58,072 nt of DNA. It comes from Gammaproteobacteria bacterium. GTDB taxonomy: Bacteria > Pseudomonadota > Gammaproteobacteria > Steroidobacterales > GCA-2729495. Under the pieces are notes generated by a model. The model saw only the letters and a program-made list of their open reading frames with translations. It was not told the origin of the DNA and ran no database searches. Shown here piece after piece: positions 49,633 through 57,778 of this stretch. Each line of letters begins with the position of its first letter. Positions within the stretch are counted from its first letter, which is position 1. The stretch covers positions 1 through 58,072 of the forward strand of contig JASLMV010000001.1 in NCBI GenBank assembly GCA_030746435.1, given 5' to 3'. Both the position numbers and the translations under genes were made by a program.

Positions 49633-50193
49633 TCAGTCGCGTGCCGTACCGGGCACGGCCGGGGACAAGGGATAAATGCCGCTCGTGAAAACCCGCCAAA
49701 GTTCCACGAGGAAGGAAGCCAGCCCCCAACTCAGCCCGACGACAACACCGGCATCGACTATACCCCGCCACGGCTGGGCCGATAGCTGGAGTAAGACGAC
49801 CAGCAGCACGATCAAGCCGGTTCCTACCCACGCAAATAATAAGGGCCCGCGGGTCGCCCGAAAGAAACCCATGATAAACAGGGGTGCAAGAACCACCATT
49901 AACAGCTCCGGGTTCCTGTAGAGATAATAAGTTCGCGCGGCCGAACGGGGCGAAAAACTTTTCTGGAACCCACGGTAACCTTCCACGTAAGCCATGAGTC
50001 CGACGACGATAACCAGCACGGCCCACTGGAACATGTGAAAACCTGCATCGAGCGCCTGCATGGCAATACCGGACAAACGGTCAATCGCATCCAGCAAAAC
50101 GGCAACCAACCCGCCGGCTCCCCAGAGGGCGCCCAGCAACCCGGCCAGCGACTCGGTCGCTGATATTTGTTGTCGTTCACTCGGCAATGTCAC
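49633..50193 (-). CDS. Unknown multipass membrane protein
   Basis: A 186-residue protein with four to five predicted membrane helices (about residues 17-38, 55-72, 97-113, 118-137 and 146-166) and a short basic loop after the second (VEGYRGFQKSFSPRSAARTYYLY). I do not recognise the family. It lies upstream of moaC on the same strand (62 bp gap) and is divergent from leuC. The codon use looks like that of its neighbours and the hydrophobic pattern is consistent with a real gene. Confidence 0.65.
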   Translation of the reverse strand: MTLPSERQQISATESLAGLLGALWGAGGLVAVLLDAIDRLSGIAMQALDAGFHMFQWAVLVIVVGLMAYVEGYRGFQKSFSPRSAARTYYLYRNPELLMVVLAPLFIMGFFRATRGPLLFAWVGTGLIVLLVVLLQLSAQPWRGIVDAGVVVGLSWGLASFLVELWRVFTSGIYPLSPAVPGTARD

Positions 50194-50330
50194 GCACCCG
50201 TGTTGAAACGATCGGGAACAGGCGTAGCTGAACTGCTAAAATCCAGCATCCGCCCGGCTCGGAAAGCCGGGATTGTAACGAAAAAGTACGGAAATCCGGA
50301 ACGTTGTCCGGGGGTTTCAGGGAAGTGCGC

Positions 50331-51734
50331 ATGCCGCGAACCGTTATCGAAAAAATCTGGGACGAACACCAGATCGCCGATCTGGGCGACGGCACCTGTC
50401 TGATATATACAGACCGCGTGTTCCTGCACGAGCGCACCGGAAGCGTTGCGCTGAAGAGCCTGGAAGCAGCCGGCCGGCAGGTGCGGAACCCCGAACAAGT
50501 CTTCTGCACGATGGACCACATCGTCGATACCTTCCCGGGCCGCACCGACGAGACGCGCATGCCCGGCGGTACCGCATTTATTCAAACGACACGCGATGCG
50601 GCACTTTCAGCGGGCATCAACCTGTTCGACCTCGGCGATACTCGCCAGGGCATCGCGCATGTTGTTTCGCCCGAGCAGGGTATCGCGCTCCCCGGCGCAA
50701 CAATTGTTTGCCCTGACAGTCATACCGGCACGCTGGGCGGACTGGGGGCGCTGGCCTGGGGCATCGGCTCGACCGAAGCTGAACATGCACTCGCGACCAA
50801 GACGCTGGTGGTCAAAAAGCCAAAAACCATGCGCGTCACCTTTACGGGCCAGTTGTCTGCCGGGGTGACTGCCAAAGATATGATCCTGACGCTGATCGGC
50901 AGGCACTCGGCCTCCGGTGGTATCGGCTACGCGATCGAATTTGCGGGTGAAGCCGTATGCAAACTGTCGATCGAAGCGCGGCTAACCTTGTGCAATATGA
51001 CCGTCGAGTTCGGCGCCTGGAGCGGCCTGGTCGCACCGGACCACAAGACCTTCGAATACATCAACGGACGGCCGTATGCGCCAGGCGAGTCCCTCTGGGA
51101 ACAGGCTGTCGAACACTGGCAGGCGCTCGGCTCCGATCCTGACGCCACGTTTGACAAGGAAATCGAAATCAACTGCGCCGATATCGCACCGCAGATCACC
51201 TGGGGCACCAGCCCGATGCACGAGACGGGAATTGACCGGCTGGTGCCTGATCCAAATGACGAAACGGACGAAAACAAACGTGCCGCAATGGAACGCGCCC
51301 TCGAGTACATGGCGCTCGAAGCCGGCACCCCGCTGGAAGGCATTCCCATCGATGCCGCCTTTATCGGTTCGTGCACCAACAGCCGCCTGAGCGACCTGCG
51401 CGCGGCTGCCGAAATCCTCGAAGGCCGCAAGGTTGCGGAAGGCATCAGGGCCATCTGCGTACCGGGCTCGGGTTTGGTTAAACAAGCGGCTGAGGCCGAA
51501 GGTATCGACAAAATTTTCATGGCTGCAGGTTTCGACTGGCGTGAATCGGGCTGTTCGATGTGTTTCTTTGCGGGCGGCGAAAGCTTCGGCCACGAAGAAC
51601 GCGTTGTCAGCAGCACCAACCGCAACTTCGAGAACCGCCAGGGGCCCCGCACCCGGACCCACCTTGCCAGCCCGGCAACCGTGGCTGCTTCTGCAATCGA
51701 GGGACGTCTGGCAGACGTCCGAAATCTGGATTAG
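50331..51734 (+). CDS. leuC: 3-isopropylmalate dehydratase large subunit
   Basis: A 467-residue [4Fe-4S] hydro-lyase of the aconitase superfamily. With LeuD it isomerises 2-isopropylmalate to 3-isopropylmalate in leucine synthesis. Cluster cysteines are in FIGSCTNSRLSDLRAA and ESGCSMCFFAGG; also seen are CPDSHTGTLGGLGALAWGIGSTEAEHA and SSTNRNFENRQG. The motif after the Cys pair differs from the usual CLAMNPD, so a related substrate cannot be excluded. The ATG at 50331 starts the family N-terminus PRTVIEKIWDEH, preceded by AGGGAAG. Confidence 0.9.
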   Translation: MPRTVIEKIWDEHQIADLGDGTCLIYTDRVFLHERTGSVALKSLEAAGRQVRNPEQVFCTMDHIVDTFPGRTDETRMPGGTAFIQTTRDAALSAGINLFDLGDTRQGIAHVVSPEQGIALPGATIVCPDSHTGTLGGLGALAWGIGSTEAEHALATKTLVVKKPKTMRVTFTGQLSAGVTAKDMILTLIGRHSASGGIGYAIEFAGEAVCKLSIEARLTLCNMTVEFGAWSGLVAPDHKTFEYINGRPYAPGESLWEQAVEHWQALGSDPDATFDKEIEINCADIAPQITWGTSPMHETGIDRLVPDPNDETDENKRAAMERALEYMALEAGTPLEGIPIDAAFIGSCTNSRLSDLRAAAEILEGRKVAEGIRAICVPGSGLVKQAAEAEGIDKIFMAAGFDWRESGCSMCFFAGGESFGHEERVVSSTNRNFENRQGPRTRTHLASPATVAASAIEGRLADVRNLD

Positions 51735-51738
51735 CGCT

Positions 51739-52359
51739 ATGGAAAAATTTACCGAACTGGAGGCGATAGCAGCACCGCTGATACGCATCAATATAGATAC
51801 CGACGTGATCATCCCGAGCCGCGAGATGAAGCGCGTCTCGAAGGACGGCCTCAGTGACGGCATGTTTGCCAACTGGCGATACACGGAACCGGGCGGCCGC
51901 GAGGAAAACCCGGATTTCGTACTGAACCGGGAACCCTACCGGCAAGCAAAAATTCTGCTCACGGGCGACAACTTTGGCTGCGGCTCGTCACGCGAACACG
52001 CGGTGTGGGCACTTGCCGAATGGGGTATCCGCTGCATCATCGCCCCGGGCTTTGGCAATATTTTTTACGGCAACTGCGTGCGCAACGGCATCCTGCCCGT
52101 AATATTGCCGGAAGAAACGGTCAGTGGCCTCGTGCGCCAGGTGGAAGAAGACCCGGCAAGGAATATGCTGCAGGTCGACCTGATCCATTGCATGGTAGGC
52201 GCACCGGACGGGACCACAAATTCCTTTGAGATAGCGCCCGCAGACCAGGAGATGTTGCTTGAAGGTCTGGACGCAATTGCGGTCACCCGGCGGCGCGATG
52301 ACGAGATACTGGCGTTCCAGGGCCGGGACCGGCTGAAGCGGCCGTGGATATACTTGTAA
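51739..52359 (+). CDS. leuD: 3-isopropylmalate dehydratase small subunit
   Basis: A 206-residue swivelling domain partner of LeuC. Motifs are PLIRINIDTDVIIPSREMKRV, GDNFGCGSSREHAVWAL and GFGNIFYGNCVRNGILPV. It starts 4 bp after leuC. leuA and leuB are not in the window. Confidence 0.94.
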   Translation: MEKFTELEAIAAPLIRINIDTDVIIPSREMKRVSKDGLSDGMFANWRYTEPGGREENPDFVLNREPYRQAKILLTGDNFGCGSSREHAVWALAEWGIRCIIAPGFGNIFYGNCVRNGILPVILPEETVSGLVRQVEEDPARNMLQVDLIHCMVGAPDGTTNSFEIAPADQEMLLEGLDAIAVTRRRDDEILAFQGRDRLKRPWIYL

Positions 52360-52377
52360 CGCAGTTGAAATAATGCT

Positions 52378-52435
52378 GTAGGAGCGGCTTTAAATGACGA
52401 GCAGCTTTCAGAACGCGCGCAGCAAGTTCTGAAAG
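52378..52435 (+). repeat. Modular repeat with REP-like head, copy 1 (incomplete)
   Basis: It begins GTAGGAGCGGCTTTAAATGA at 52378, followed by a perfect 10-bp hairpin CTTTCAGAAC (52405-52414) / GTTCTGAAAG (52426-52435) and then CGGAATTTAT. The head recurs at 54994 (GTGGGAGCGGC) and 55116. This and the next two entries fill the 325 bp gap between leuD and the CaiB gene; no gene is present. Confidence 0.7.
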
Positions 52436-52516
52436 ATCTCCTCGGAATTTATGTCGCCAATGCGCTGCATTGGTCGACTTCTATCAAAATCGGGAGTTCT
52501 TGAGAAATAAATTCGT

Positions 52517-52563
52517 GTCGCTAAGCGACTATTAAATTTGCGTGTCCGAATACACGCAAATTC
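52517..52563 (+). repeat. Dispersed two-hairpin element, copy 3
   Basis: GTCGCTAAGCGAC (52517-52529), a short AT-rich spacer, GCGTGTCCGAATACACGC (52540-52557), then AAATTC. Same architecture as the copies at 8863-8909 and 41208-41253. Confidence 0.75.
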
Positions 52564-52564
52564 G

Positions 52565-52680
52565 GTTCGCGGCTATCTTGGAATCCGGTGGATTCCTCGA
52601 AATAAATTCCACCTCAAATATTTCCGCGCGTTCTATCCGCCGCGCACAAATATGGTGTCATTTAAAGCCGACTCCTACAG
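52565..52680 (-). repeat. 116-bp inverted repeat, left copy
   Basis: The reverse complement of 52565-52680 matches 55115-55230 at 111 of 116 positions by eye. Read on the minus strand it begins CTGTAGGAGTCGGCTTTAAA and ends in CGCGAAC, and carries an internal hairpin made of the CGCGCG/CGCGC region and a GAATCC/GGATTC hairpin. It ends 4 bp before the CaiB gene stop. The pair encloses the CaiB and HMG-CoA-lyase genes. Confidence 0.85.
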
Positions 52681-52684
52681 AATA

Positions 52685-53887
52685 TTATTCTGTTGTTACA
52701 ACTTTGTCCGCAATCATCTGATCAATCTCGGCATCGGAATAACCGGCCTGCGCGAGCACGTCGCGCGTGTGCTCACCCGCGCGCGGCACCGGCTGGTGTA
52801 AGCCGAAGCGATGTCCGTCCATCTCCAGCGGCAACGCCGGCAGTTTGGCTTCCTGTCCTGCGAGGTCGCCGTCAGTGACGGTAAATGGCACAAGGCCGCC
52901 GTCGGCATTCAGGTGCGGGTCTTCAAACAGGTCTTCAGGCCGGGTTATGGGTGCGAACGGCAAGCCCGTGGACTCCAGCTTTTCCATCAGTTCCGCTTTG
53001 GTGTAATTCCTGAACACGTCCTTGATGATCGGTACCAGGCGTTCCTTGTTGGCAACGCGGTCGTTGTTGGTCTTCAGCGTTGCATCGGCTGCAAGTTCGT
53101 CGAGTCCGAAGGATTCGCACAGCATGATCCACTGCTTGTCGCTGACCACGCCAACGAACACGAGGTCATCATCTTTGGTTTCGAAGACCTGGTATATCGC
53201 CCAGGCAGAAACGCGCGCCGGCATCGGTGCTGCCGCGTTACCGGTTACTGCTTTCTGTGCCATGTGCTGGCCAACGAGGAACACCGTACTCTCGTACAAC
53301 GAAGCGATAACCAGTTGGCCTTTGCCGGTCTCGTGGCGCTGGTGTAATGCGCCGAGTATACCCAGTGAGCCGAACATACCGCCCTGCACGTCTATAACCG
53401 ATGCACCTGCCCGCAAGGGCTGCCCCGGCGGACCGGTCATGTAAGCGAGGCCACCCATCATCTGCGCGACTTCGTCGAGCGCAGTGCGATGTTCGTAGGG
53501 ACCTGCAAGGAAGCCTTTTTCGGAACAATAAATAAGCTTCGGGTTGCGTTTGCTGATTTCGTCGTAACCGAAACCCAGGCGGTCCATAGTGCCGGGACGG
53601 AAGTTCTCGATCAGCACGTCTGCGTCATCGAGAAGTTTCATAACCGCTTGCTTGCCGGCTTCTGATTTCAGGTCGACGCACAGGCTGCGTTTGTTGCGGT
53701 TGTACATCGGGAAATAACCAGAACCAGAACCGGGCAGGCGACGAGTATTGTCACCACCGGCCGGCTCGATCTTGATCACGTCGGCCCCCATATCCGCGAG
53801 CACCAGGCCTGCGGCGGGACCCATAACCATATGGGTAAACTCGATCACCCTGATCCCTGCCAGGGGTAAAGACTGCTTGTCCGTCAT
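52685..53887 (-). CDS. CaiB/BaiF family (class III) CoA-transferase
   Basis: A 400-residue enzyme moving CoA between carboxylic acids. Family motifs: LAGIRVIEFTHMVMGPAAGLVLADMGADVIKIEP, GDNTRR, NRNKRSLCVDLKSEAGKQ, LIENFRPGTMDRLGFGY, the catalytic Asp region ASVIDVQGGMFG and the C-terminal GEHTRDVLAQAGYSDAEI. The substrate cannot be read. It is divergent from an HMG-CoA-lyase-family gene, a frequent pairing in degradation of branched or methyl-substituted dicarboxylates, and both lie inside inverted repeats. Confidence 0.92.
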   Translation of the reverse strand: MTDKQSLPLAGIRVIEFTHMVMGPAAGLVLADMGADVIKIEPAGGDNTRRLPGSGSGYFPMYNRNKRSLCVDLKSEAGKQAVMKLLDDADVLIENFRPGTMDRLGFGYDEISKRNPKLIYCSEKGFLAGPYEHRTALDEVAQMMGGLAYMTGPPGQPLRAGASVIDVQGGMFGSLGILGALHQRHETGKGQLVIASLYESTVFLVGQHMAQKAVTGNAAAPMPARVSAWAIYQVFETKDDDLVFVGVVSDKQWIMLCESFGLDELAADATLKTNNDRVANKERLVPIIKDVFRNYTKAELMEKLESTGLPFAPITRPEDLFEDPHLNADGGLVPFTVTDGDLAGQEAKLPALPLEMDGHRFGLHQPVPRAGEHTRDVLAQAGYSDAEIDQMIADKVVTTE

Positions 53888-53935
53888 TCAGGCGCCTTTT
53901 CCGTTAGAATTCTTGGCCCCGCGGGGGCCCGGGCA

Positions 53936-53954
53936 GCAGCCGGACGCCGGCTGC
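53936..53954. other. Hairpin in the divergent promoter region
   Basis: GCAGCCGG and CCGGCTGC form a perfect 8-bp stem around ACG in the 144 bp between the divergent CaiB and HMG-CoA-lyase genes; a shorter GGCCCC/GGGGCC hairpin lies 10 bases to the left. A regulator-binding or transcript structure is possible. Confidence 0.35.
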
Positions 53955-54031
53955 GGGGGCGAATTATCGCCCAGTGACTGAATATATGACAGCCCGGCTA
54001 CGGTGCCGGTATACAAAGGAAACAACCCGCC

Positions 54032-54988
54032 ATGAGTGCCATAGACATACTCGTCAGCGAGGTCGGCCCCCGCGACGGCCTGCAAAGTATCAAGTCCGTT
54101 ATGCCCACCGAGGCCAAGAAGGTCTGGGTCAAAGCGGAAGCCGAAGCCGGCGTACCGGAGATCGAGGTCGGTTCATTCGTACCGCCGAAGCTGCTGCCGC
54201 AGATGGCGGACACGGCTGAGATCGTGGAATACGCCCTTAGCATACCCGGACTTGCGGTCGCCGCACTCGTGCCCAATTTCAAGGGCGCAGAGAACGCGAT
54301 CAAAGCAGGTGCGCACAAGCTCACCCTGCCCCTGTCGGTATCCGAAACGCACAGCCAGGCCAACCTCAAAAAAACCCACGAACAGGTTTACGAAGAAGTA
54401 CGCAAAATCGTAGAGCTTTTAAATTCGTTGCCGGAGGACCAACGGCCCGAGTTCGAAGGGGGCCTGTCCACCGCGTTCGGCTGCACACTCGAAGGTGAAG
54501 TACCTGAAAAAAAGGTCGTGGAAGCCGCCGTGAAGCTGATGGAACTCGGTTGCGACGAAGTCGGCCTGGCCGATACGACCGGTTACGCAAACCCGACACA
54601 GTTACGCCGGCTGATAAAACTGATTCGCGCCGAGGTTGGCCACGACGCACTCACGGGTGTACACATGCATAACACCCGTGGCCTCGGGCTGGCCAACGTG
54701 CTGGCAGCCCTCGAGGAAGGGATTACTACGGTGGACTCGTCACTCGGCGGGCTGGGCGGCTGCCCGTTTGCGCCCGGGGCCAGCGGCAACATCGTGACCG
54801 AAGACCTCGTCTTCATGCTCGACTCGATGGGCCTGAAGACCGGCATCGACCTCGACAAGCTGCTGAAAGTGCGCGACATCGTCATCGAGGCGCTGCCCGG
54901 CGAAGAAATGTACGGCTTCACACCCGATTCAGGGCTGCCGAAAGGTTACGGCGAAAACGGCAAGCCGGGCTGGGGTGTGGCGGCATAG
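54032..54988 (+). CDS. Hydroxymethylglutaryl-CoA lyase family protein
   Basis: A 318-residue TIM-barrel carbon-carbon lyase. Diagnostic motifs: SEVGPRDGLQSIKSVMPTE (Arg-Asp catalytic), HMHNTRGLGLANVLAAL (metal-binding His pair) and the signature GGLGGCPFAPGASGNIVTEDLV with the active-site Cys. It may cleave HMG-CoA to acetoacetate and acetyl-CoA in leucine degradation, or a related citramalyl-type CoA ester. AAGGAAA precedes the ATG. It is divergent from the CaiB gene. Confidence 0.92.
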   Translation: MSAIDILVSEVGPRDGLQSIKSVMPTEAKKVWVKAEAEAGVPEIEVGSFVPPKLLPQMADTAEIVEYALSIPGLAVAALVPNFKGAENAIKAGAHKLTLPLSVSETHSQANLKKTHEQVYEEVRKIVELLNSLPEDQRPEFEGGLSTAFGCTLEGEVPEKKVVEAAVKLMELGCDEVGLADTTGYANPTQLRRLIKLIRAEVGHDALTGVHMHNTRGLGLANVLAALEEGITTVDSSLGGLGGCPFAPGASGNIVTEDLVFMLDSMGLKTGIDLDKLLKVRDIVIEALPGEEMYGFTPDSGLPKGYGENGKPGWGVAA

Positions 54989-54993
54989 TTTTT

Positions 54994-55105
54994 GTGGGAG
55001 CGGCTTTAAATGACGACAGACTTCCGGGCGGCAGTAGTACGCCTGGAAGGCTAAAAGTCGGAATTTATTTCGGAGAATCCGAAGGATTCGGAGATAGGCG
55101 CGAAC
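54994..55105 (+). repeat. Modular repeat with REP-like ends, copy 2
   Basis: A 112-bp unit: head GTGGGAGCGGCTTTAAATGA, hairpin CTTCCGGGCG (55021-55030) / CGCCTGGAAG (55040-55049), spacer CGGAATTTATTTCG, hairpin GAATCC-GAA-GGATTC (55075-55089), tail GATAGGCGCGAAC. It lies 5 bp after the HMG-CoA-lyase stop and directly ahead of copy 3. Confidence 0.75.
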
Positions 55106-55114
55106 AAGAATTTG

Positions 55115-55230
55115 CTGTAGGAGTCGCCTTTAAATGACACCATATTTGTGCGCGGCGGATAGAACGCGCGGAAATATTTGAGGTGGAATATATTTCGAGG
55201 AATCCGCCGGATTCCAAGATAGGCGCGAAC
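55115..55230 (+). repeat. 116-bp inverted repeat, right copy (modular repeat copy 3)
   Basis: Head CTGTAGGAGTCGCCTTTAAA, a central hairpin (CATATTTGTGCGCG with CGCGCGGAAATATTTG), spacer GGAATATATTTCG, hairpin GAATCC-GCC-GGATTC region and tail GATAGGCGCGAAC. It is the near-identical inverted partner of 52565-52680. The remaining 100 bp to the porin hold no gene. Confidence 0.85.
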
Positions 55231-55329
55231 CCACAGAATTTTCAAACATAGCCATTTACGGAAAAGCTTTCAGGCGTAAGGCTCGAATCAGGCAACGACG
55301 CAATAGGCAAAGCGTTGTTTGTTTCGCAG

Positions 55330-55354
55330 GTTCGCGCCTAAAGGCGACTCCTAC
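55330..55354 (-). repeat. Short REP-like element overlapping the porin stop
   Basis: On the minus strand it reads GTAGGAGTCGCC, TTTA, GGCGCGAAC: the head and tail of the 116-bp repeats fused without the middle part. The design, GTAGGAG followed by an imperfect stem, is like REP sequences of Pseudomonas. It overlaps the porin stop codon and could protect the mRNA end or help terminate. Confidence 0.75.
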
Positions 55355-56688
55355 TACTTGTACTTAAAGTTCAGGTCCACCTGGACCGTATCGAAGTCAT
55401 AGTCGGTACCCGGGTTGCCGATCACGAAGGGTGACACCAGGTTATCGCTGTTTTTCTCGACGTTGTAGTACGTCACCTTAATGGTGGACTGATCGGTCAG
55501 CGCATAGGCTCCCGACAGCACATCGCCCTTGCCGTTGGTCCCGCCGCCGGCGAAGTCGGAGTTGGTCAGAAGCCCCAGCGTAGCGTTCGCCTCGATGTCT
55601 TCGTAGTAATACTTGACCTGCCAGGTGCCCTGTTTCCCGGCTTTACCCAGCTGGACGCCAACCAGCTGACCGCTGTCATTGTCGTTGGCGTCGTCGTTCT
55701 TGACGAAATCGCCGAAGAAGGTCAGCGGCATGCCAAACGCTTCCATGGCGGCCTCGAAGAAGAGGTTATAGACCTCGAAATCGTACAGGTAGGTTCCGCC
55801 TTCCCCCGGGTCTGTTACGTCAGCAACGATAACCTCGTTACCCTTACAGTAACCGAAGCTGTCGAGGTCGCTGTCGGGCCCGAAACAAACATGGCCCTCG
55901 GCGTCGATCTCGGTGTAACCGATACCCCCGAGAAGCGAAACGCCGCCGACTTCACCGCGGGCGCCTGCCTGCAGGATATATCCAAACTCGTCATCGCTAT
56001 CGCTGTCCGATTCGAGGTAGACACCCATGGCCTGGGCGAAGTAGTTGCCGTTATCCCAGGCAATATCGAAACCCTCCGGGCGCCAGTCAGTATCCCACTG
56101 CAGCGGACTCTTGCGGACCTTCCGGAACGTGTTCTTTACCTTGCCGCCGCGAATAGTGGTGTTCTCCAGACCCGTCCAGCTAAAGTAAGCGAGGTCGAGA
56201 TTCATATCCTTGGTCGAACCTCCGCCGCCAAGCGTCTGGTTCGTGGAAACCGGATCGTCACCGCCGGATGCAAATCCCAGCCCGATTTCAGTGTTCGACG
56301 GCAGTTTGGCTGTGATTTCCGCACGCGCCCGGATGCGACTGCGGTTCCGGGTTCTGTCTTCGCTGTCGGGACCGCCGGCAACCGATTCCGCCGTAATCGA
56401 ATCGTCTATATCGTCGTTCTGATAGCGGTACCGGAAATCGCCCTTGATGCTGATGCGCTCGGCCCAGGACATCGCGTCCAGGCGCTGCGTGTTGGCTTCG
56501 ACCTGCTCAGCTTTCGTTTTGGGAACCGATGCAGACTTCCTGCCTTCAAGCTGATCGATACGCTCCAGGGCCTCTTTGAGCATTTGTTTGACTTCGGCAA
56601 ACTCTTCATCGCTTACCGCCGCATTTGCGATTGCAATTGGCGCGGTCATTACTACCAGCAACCCTATGAGGGTTGTAAATTGCTTCAT
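55354..56688 (-). CDS. Putative outer-membrane porin with N-terminal coiled coil
   Basis: A 444-residue protein. The signal peptide (MKQFTTLIGLLVVMTAPIAIANA, residues 1-23) is followed by a short coiled coil (VSDEEFAEVKQMLKEALERIDQLEG) and then many alternating beta strands rich in Gly, Asp and aromatic residues (ISIKGDFRYRYQND, IRARAEITAKLPSNTEIGLGFASGG), ending in DTVQVDLNFKYK, a typical barrel end. It probably forms a general or substrate-specific diffusion pore; the substrate is unknown. The ATG at 56688 has GGAGA upstream; the frame to 56784 precedes the signal peptide and is rejected. Confidence 0.88.
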   Translation of the reverse strand: MKQFTTLIGLLVVMTAPIAIANAAVSDEEFAEVKQMLKEALERIDQLEGRKSASVPKTKAEQVEANTQRLDAMSWAERISIKGDFRYRYQNDDIDDSITAESVAGGPDSEDRTRNRSRIRARAEITAKLPSNTEIGLGFASGGDDPVSTNQTLGGGGSTKDMNLDLAYFSWTGLENTTIRGGKVKNTFRKVRKSPLQWDTDWRPEGFDIAWDNGNYFAQAMGVYLESDSDSDDEFGYILQAGARGEVGGVSLLGGIGYTEIDAEGHVCFGPDSDLDSFGYCKGNEVIVADVTDPGEGGTYLYDFEVYNLFFEAAMEAFGMPLTFFGDFVKNDDANDNDSGQLVGVQLGKAGKQGTWQVKYYYEDIEANATLGLLTNSDFAGGGTNGKGDVLSGAYALTDQSTIKVTYYNVEKNSDNLVSPFVIGNPGTDYDFDTVQVDLNFKYK

Positions 56689-56792
56689 CTCATTTTCTCC
56701 AACAAAAACAGGCGGCCCATCCGCCCGTCTTCTCAGACACCTCAGCGGTATCTGACGGACGCGATAATAGGCATTTACGGCCACAAAGCAAC

Positions 56793-56822
56793 AAAAAAAG
56801 GCGGTGTCAAAACACCGCCTTT
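56793..56822 (-). terminator. Rho-independent terminator after the cytochrome c gene
   Basis: GGCGGTGT (56800-56807) and ACACCGCC (56812-56819) pair around CAAA. On the minus strand the stem is followed by a run of seven T, 35 bp past the cytochrome stop. On the plus strand only TTT follows. Confidence 0.88.
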
Positions 56823-56856
56823 AGTTACACCAGCCGCCAAACCGGATACCCGATAT

Positions 56857-57267
56857 TTAAGGCACTTCGGCTGTAGCACTCCGCAAATAAGCAATCAGAT
56901 CGGCCCGCTGCTGCTGGTCGCTGATACCCACGAAAATCATGGTTGTACCCGGCACCGTCGTTGAAGGATTGGTGAGCCAGCGATCGAGCGTTTCCTCGTC
57001 CCAGCTAATCCCGGCATCGCTCAACGCCTCTGAAAAAATAAAGCCGTCGGCCTGTGCCGCCGGACTGCCATAAAAACCGTATAAATTCGGCCCGACCTTG
57101 TTAAGCCCGCCCTCGTTCAGCGTATGGCATGACTGACATAACAGGTACGTCCGCTCACCGGCTTTTGCGTCGGCCGGCGCCGGCCGGGCCTGCTTTCCTC
57201 CGTCAGCTGAATCCTGAGCACAGGCGATAAGCACACACGGTGCCAATAAGATTAAAAACCTTTTCAT
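56857..57267 (-). CDS. Class I cytochrome c lipoprotein
   Basis: A 136-residue protein with a short signal peptide and lipobox LIAC (Cys16), a haem-binding Cys44-Gln-Ser-Cys-His48, and a probable axial Met110 (PGTTMIFVG). It resembles the soluble cytochromes c that serve membrane dehydrogenases. It lies 49 bp after the 2Fe-2S subunit gene and is probably its electron acceptor, as in isoquinoline-oxidoreductase-like loci. A terminator follows. Confidence 0.92.
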   Translation of the reverse strand: MKRFLILLAPCVLIACAQDSADGGKQARPAPADAKAGERTYLLCQSCHTLNEGGLNKVGPNLYGFYGSPAAQADGFIFSEALSDAGISWDEETLDRWLTNPSTTVPGTTMIFVGISDQQQRADLIAYLRSATAEVP

Positions 57268-57316
57268 TTGTATTCCCGTTGTTGAGTTCCGGACATGTCC
57301 GGACAGAGTTTATGTT

Positions 57317-57778
57317 CTAGCTTGCCTTACTGAGTTCCGCCGCCCGATGAATCGCCCGGCGTATGCGAGGATAAGTACCGCAACGGCAAATATTGGTAAT
57401 TGCCTCATCAATCGCTGCATCACTCGGGTCCGGATTTTCAGTCAATAACGCGGCGGCGGCCATAATCATACCGGACTGGCAGTACCCGCACTGGGGCACC
57501 TGCTCGTCGATCCAGGCCTGCTGCACAGGATGCAGCGCTTCGTCTTCCGCCATATCTTCGATTGTCCGCACCGACCTTCCGTCTACCGCGCTGGCAGGCA
57601 GCACGCAGGTCCGCACCGCCTGGCCGTCGAGGTGCACCGTGCACGCGCCACATTGCGCGATACCGCAACCGTACTTCGTGCCCGTCAATTGCAGGCGATC
57701 ACGCAACACCCAGAGCAGCGGCATTTCCGCCGGCACGTCTACCGAAATGTCTTCACCGTTAAGTTTGAAACTGATCAT
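57317..57778 (-). CDS. (2Fe-2S) subunit of a xanthine dehydrogenase-family molybdenum hydroxylase
   Basis: A 153-residue protein with the two [2Fe-2S] clusters of this family: plant-type Cys38, Cys43, Cys46 and Cys58 ([17 protein letters not shown]) and the second cluster Cys97, Cys100, Cys131 and Cys133 ([26 protein letters not shown]). It is close to the alpha subunit of isoquinoline 1-oxidoreductase and aldehyde oxidoreductases. It hands electrons from a molybdopterin subunit, not in the window, to an acceptor, here likely the adjacent cytochrome c. It overlaps the upstream reading frame by 4 bp. Confidence 0.93.
   Translation of the reverse strand: MISFKLNGEDISVDVPAEMPLLWVLRDRLQLTGTKYGCGIAQCGACTVHLDGQAVRTCVLPASAVDGRSVRTIEDMAEDEALHPVQQAWIDEQVPQCGYCQSGMIMAAAALLTENPDPSDAAIDEAITNICRCGTYPRIRRAIHRAAELSKAS

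Noticed and set aside
52538-55245. Two short frames (52538-52801 plus, 55051-55245 minus) whose products share about 35 similar residues
   Set aside because: The similarity is explained by the 116-bp inverted repeat they cross; each runs through hairpins and past the repeat end into unrelated sequence, so they are translations of repeat DNA rather than a gene family.
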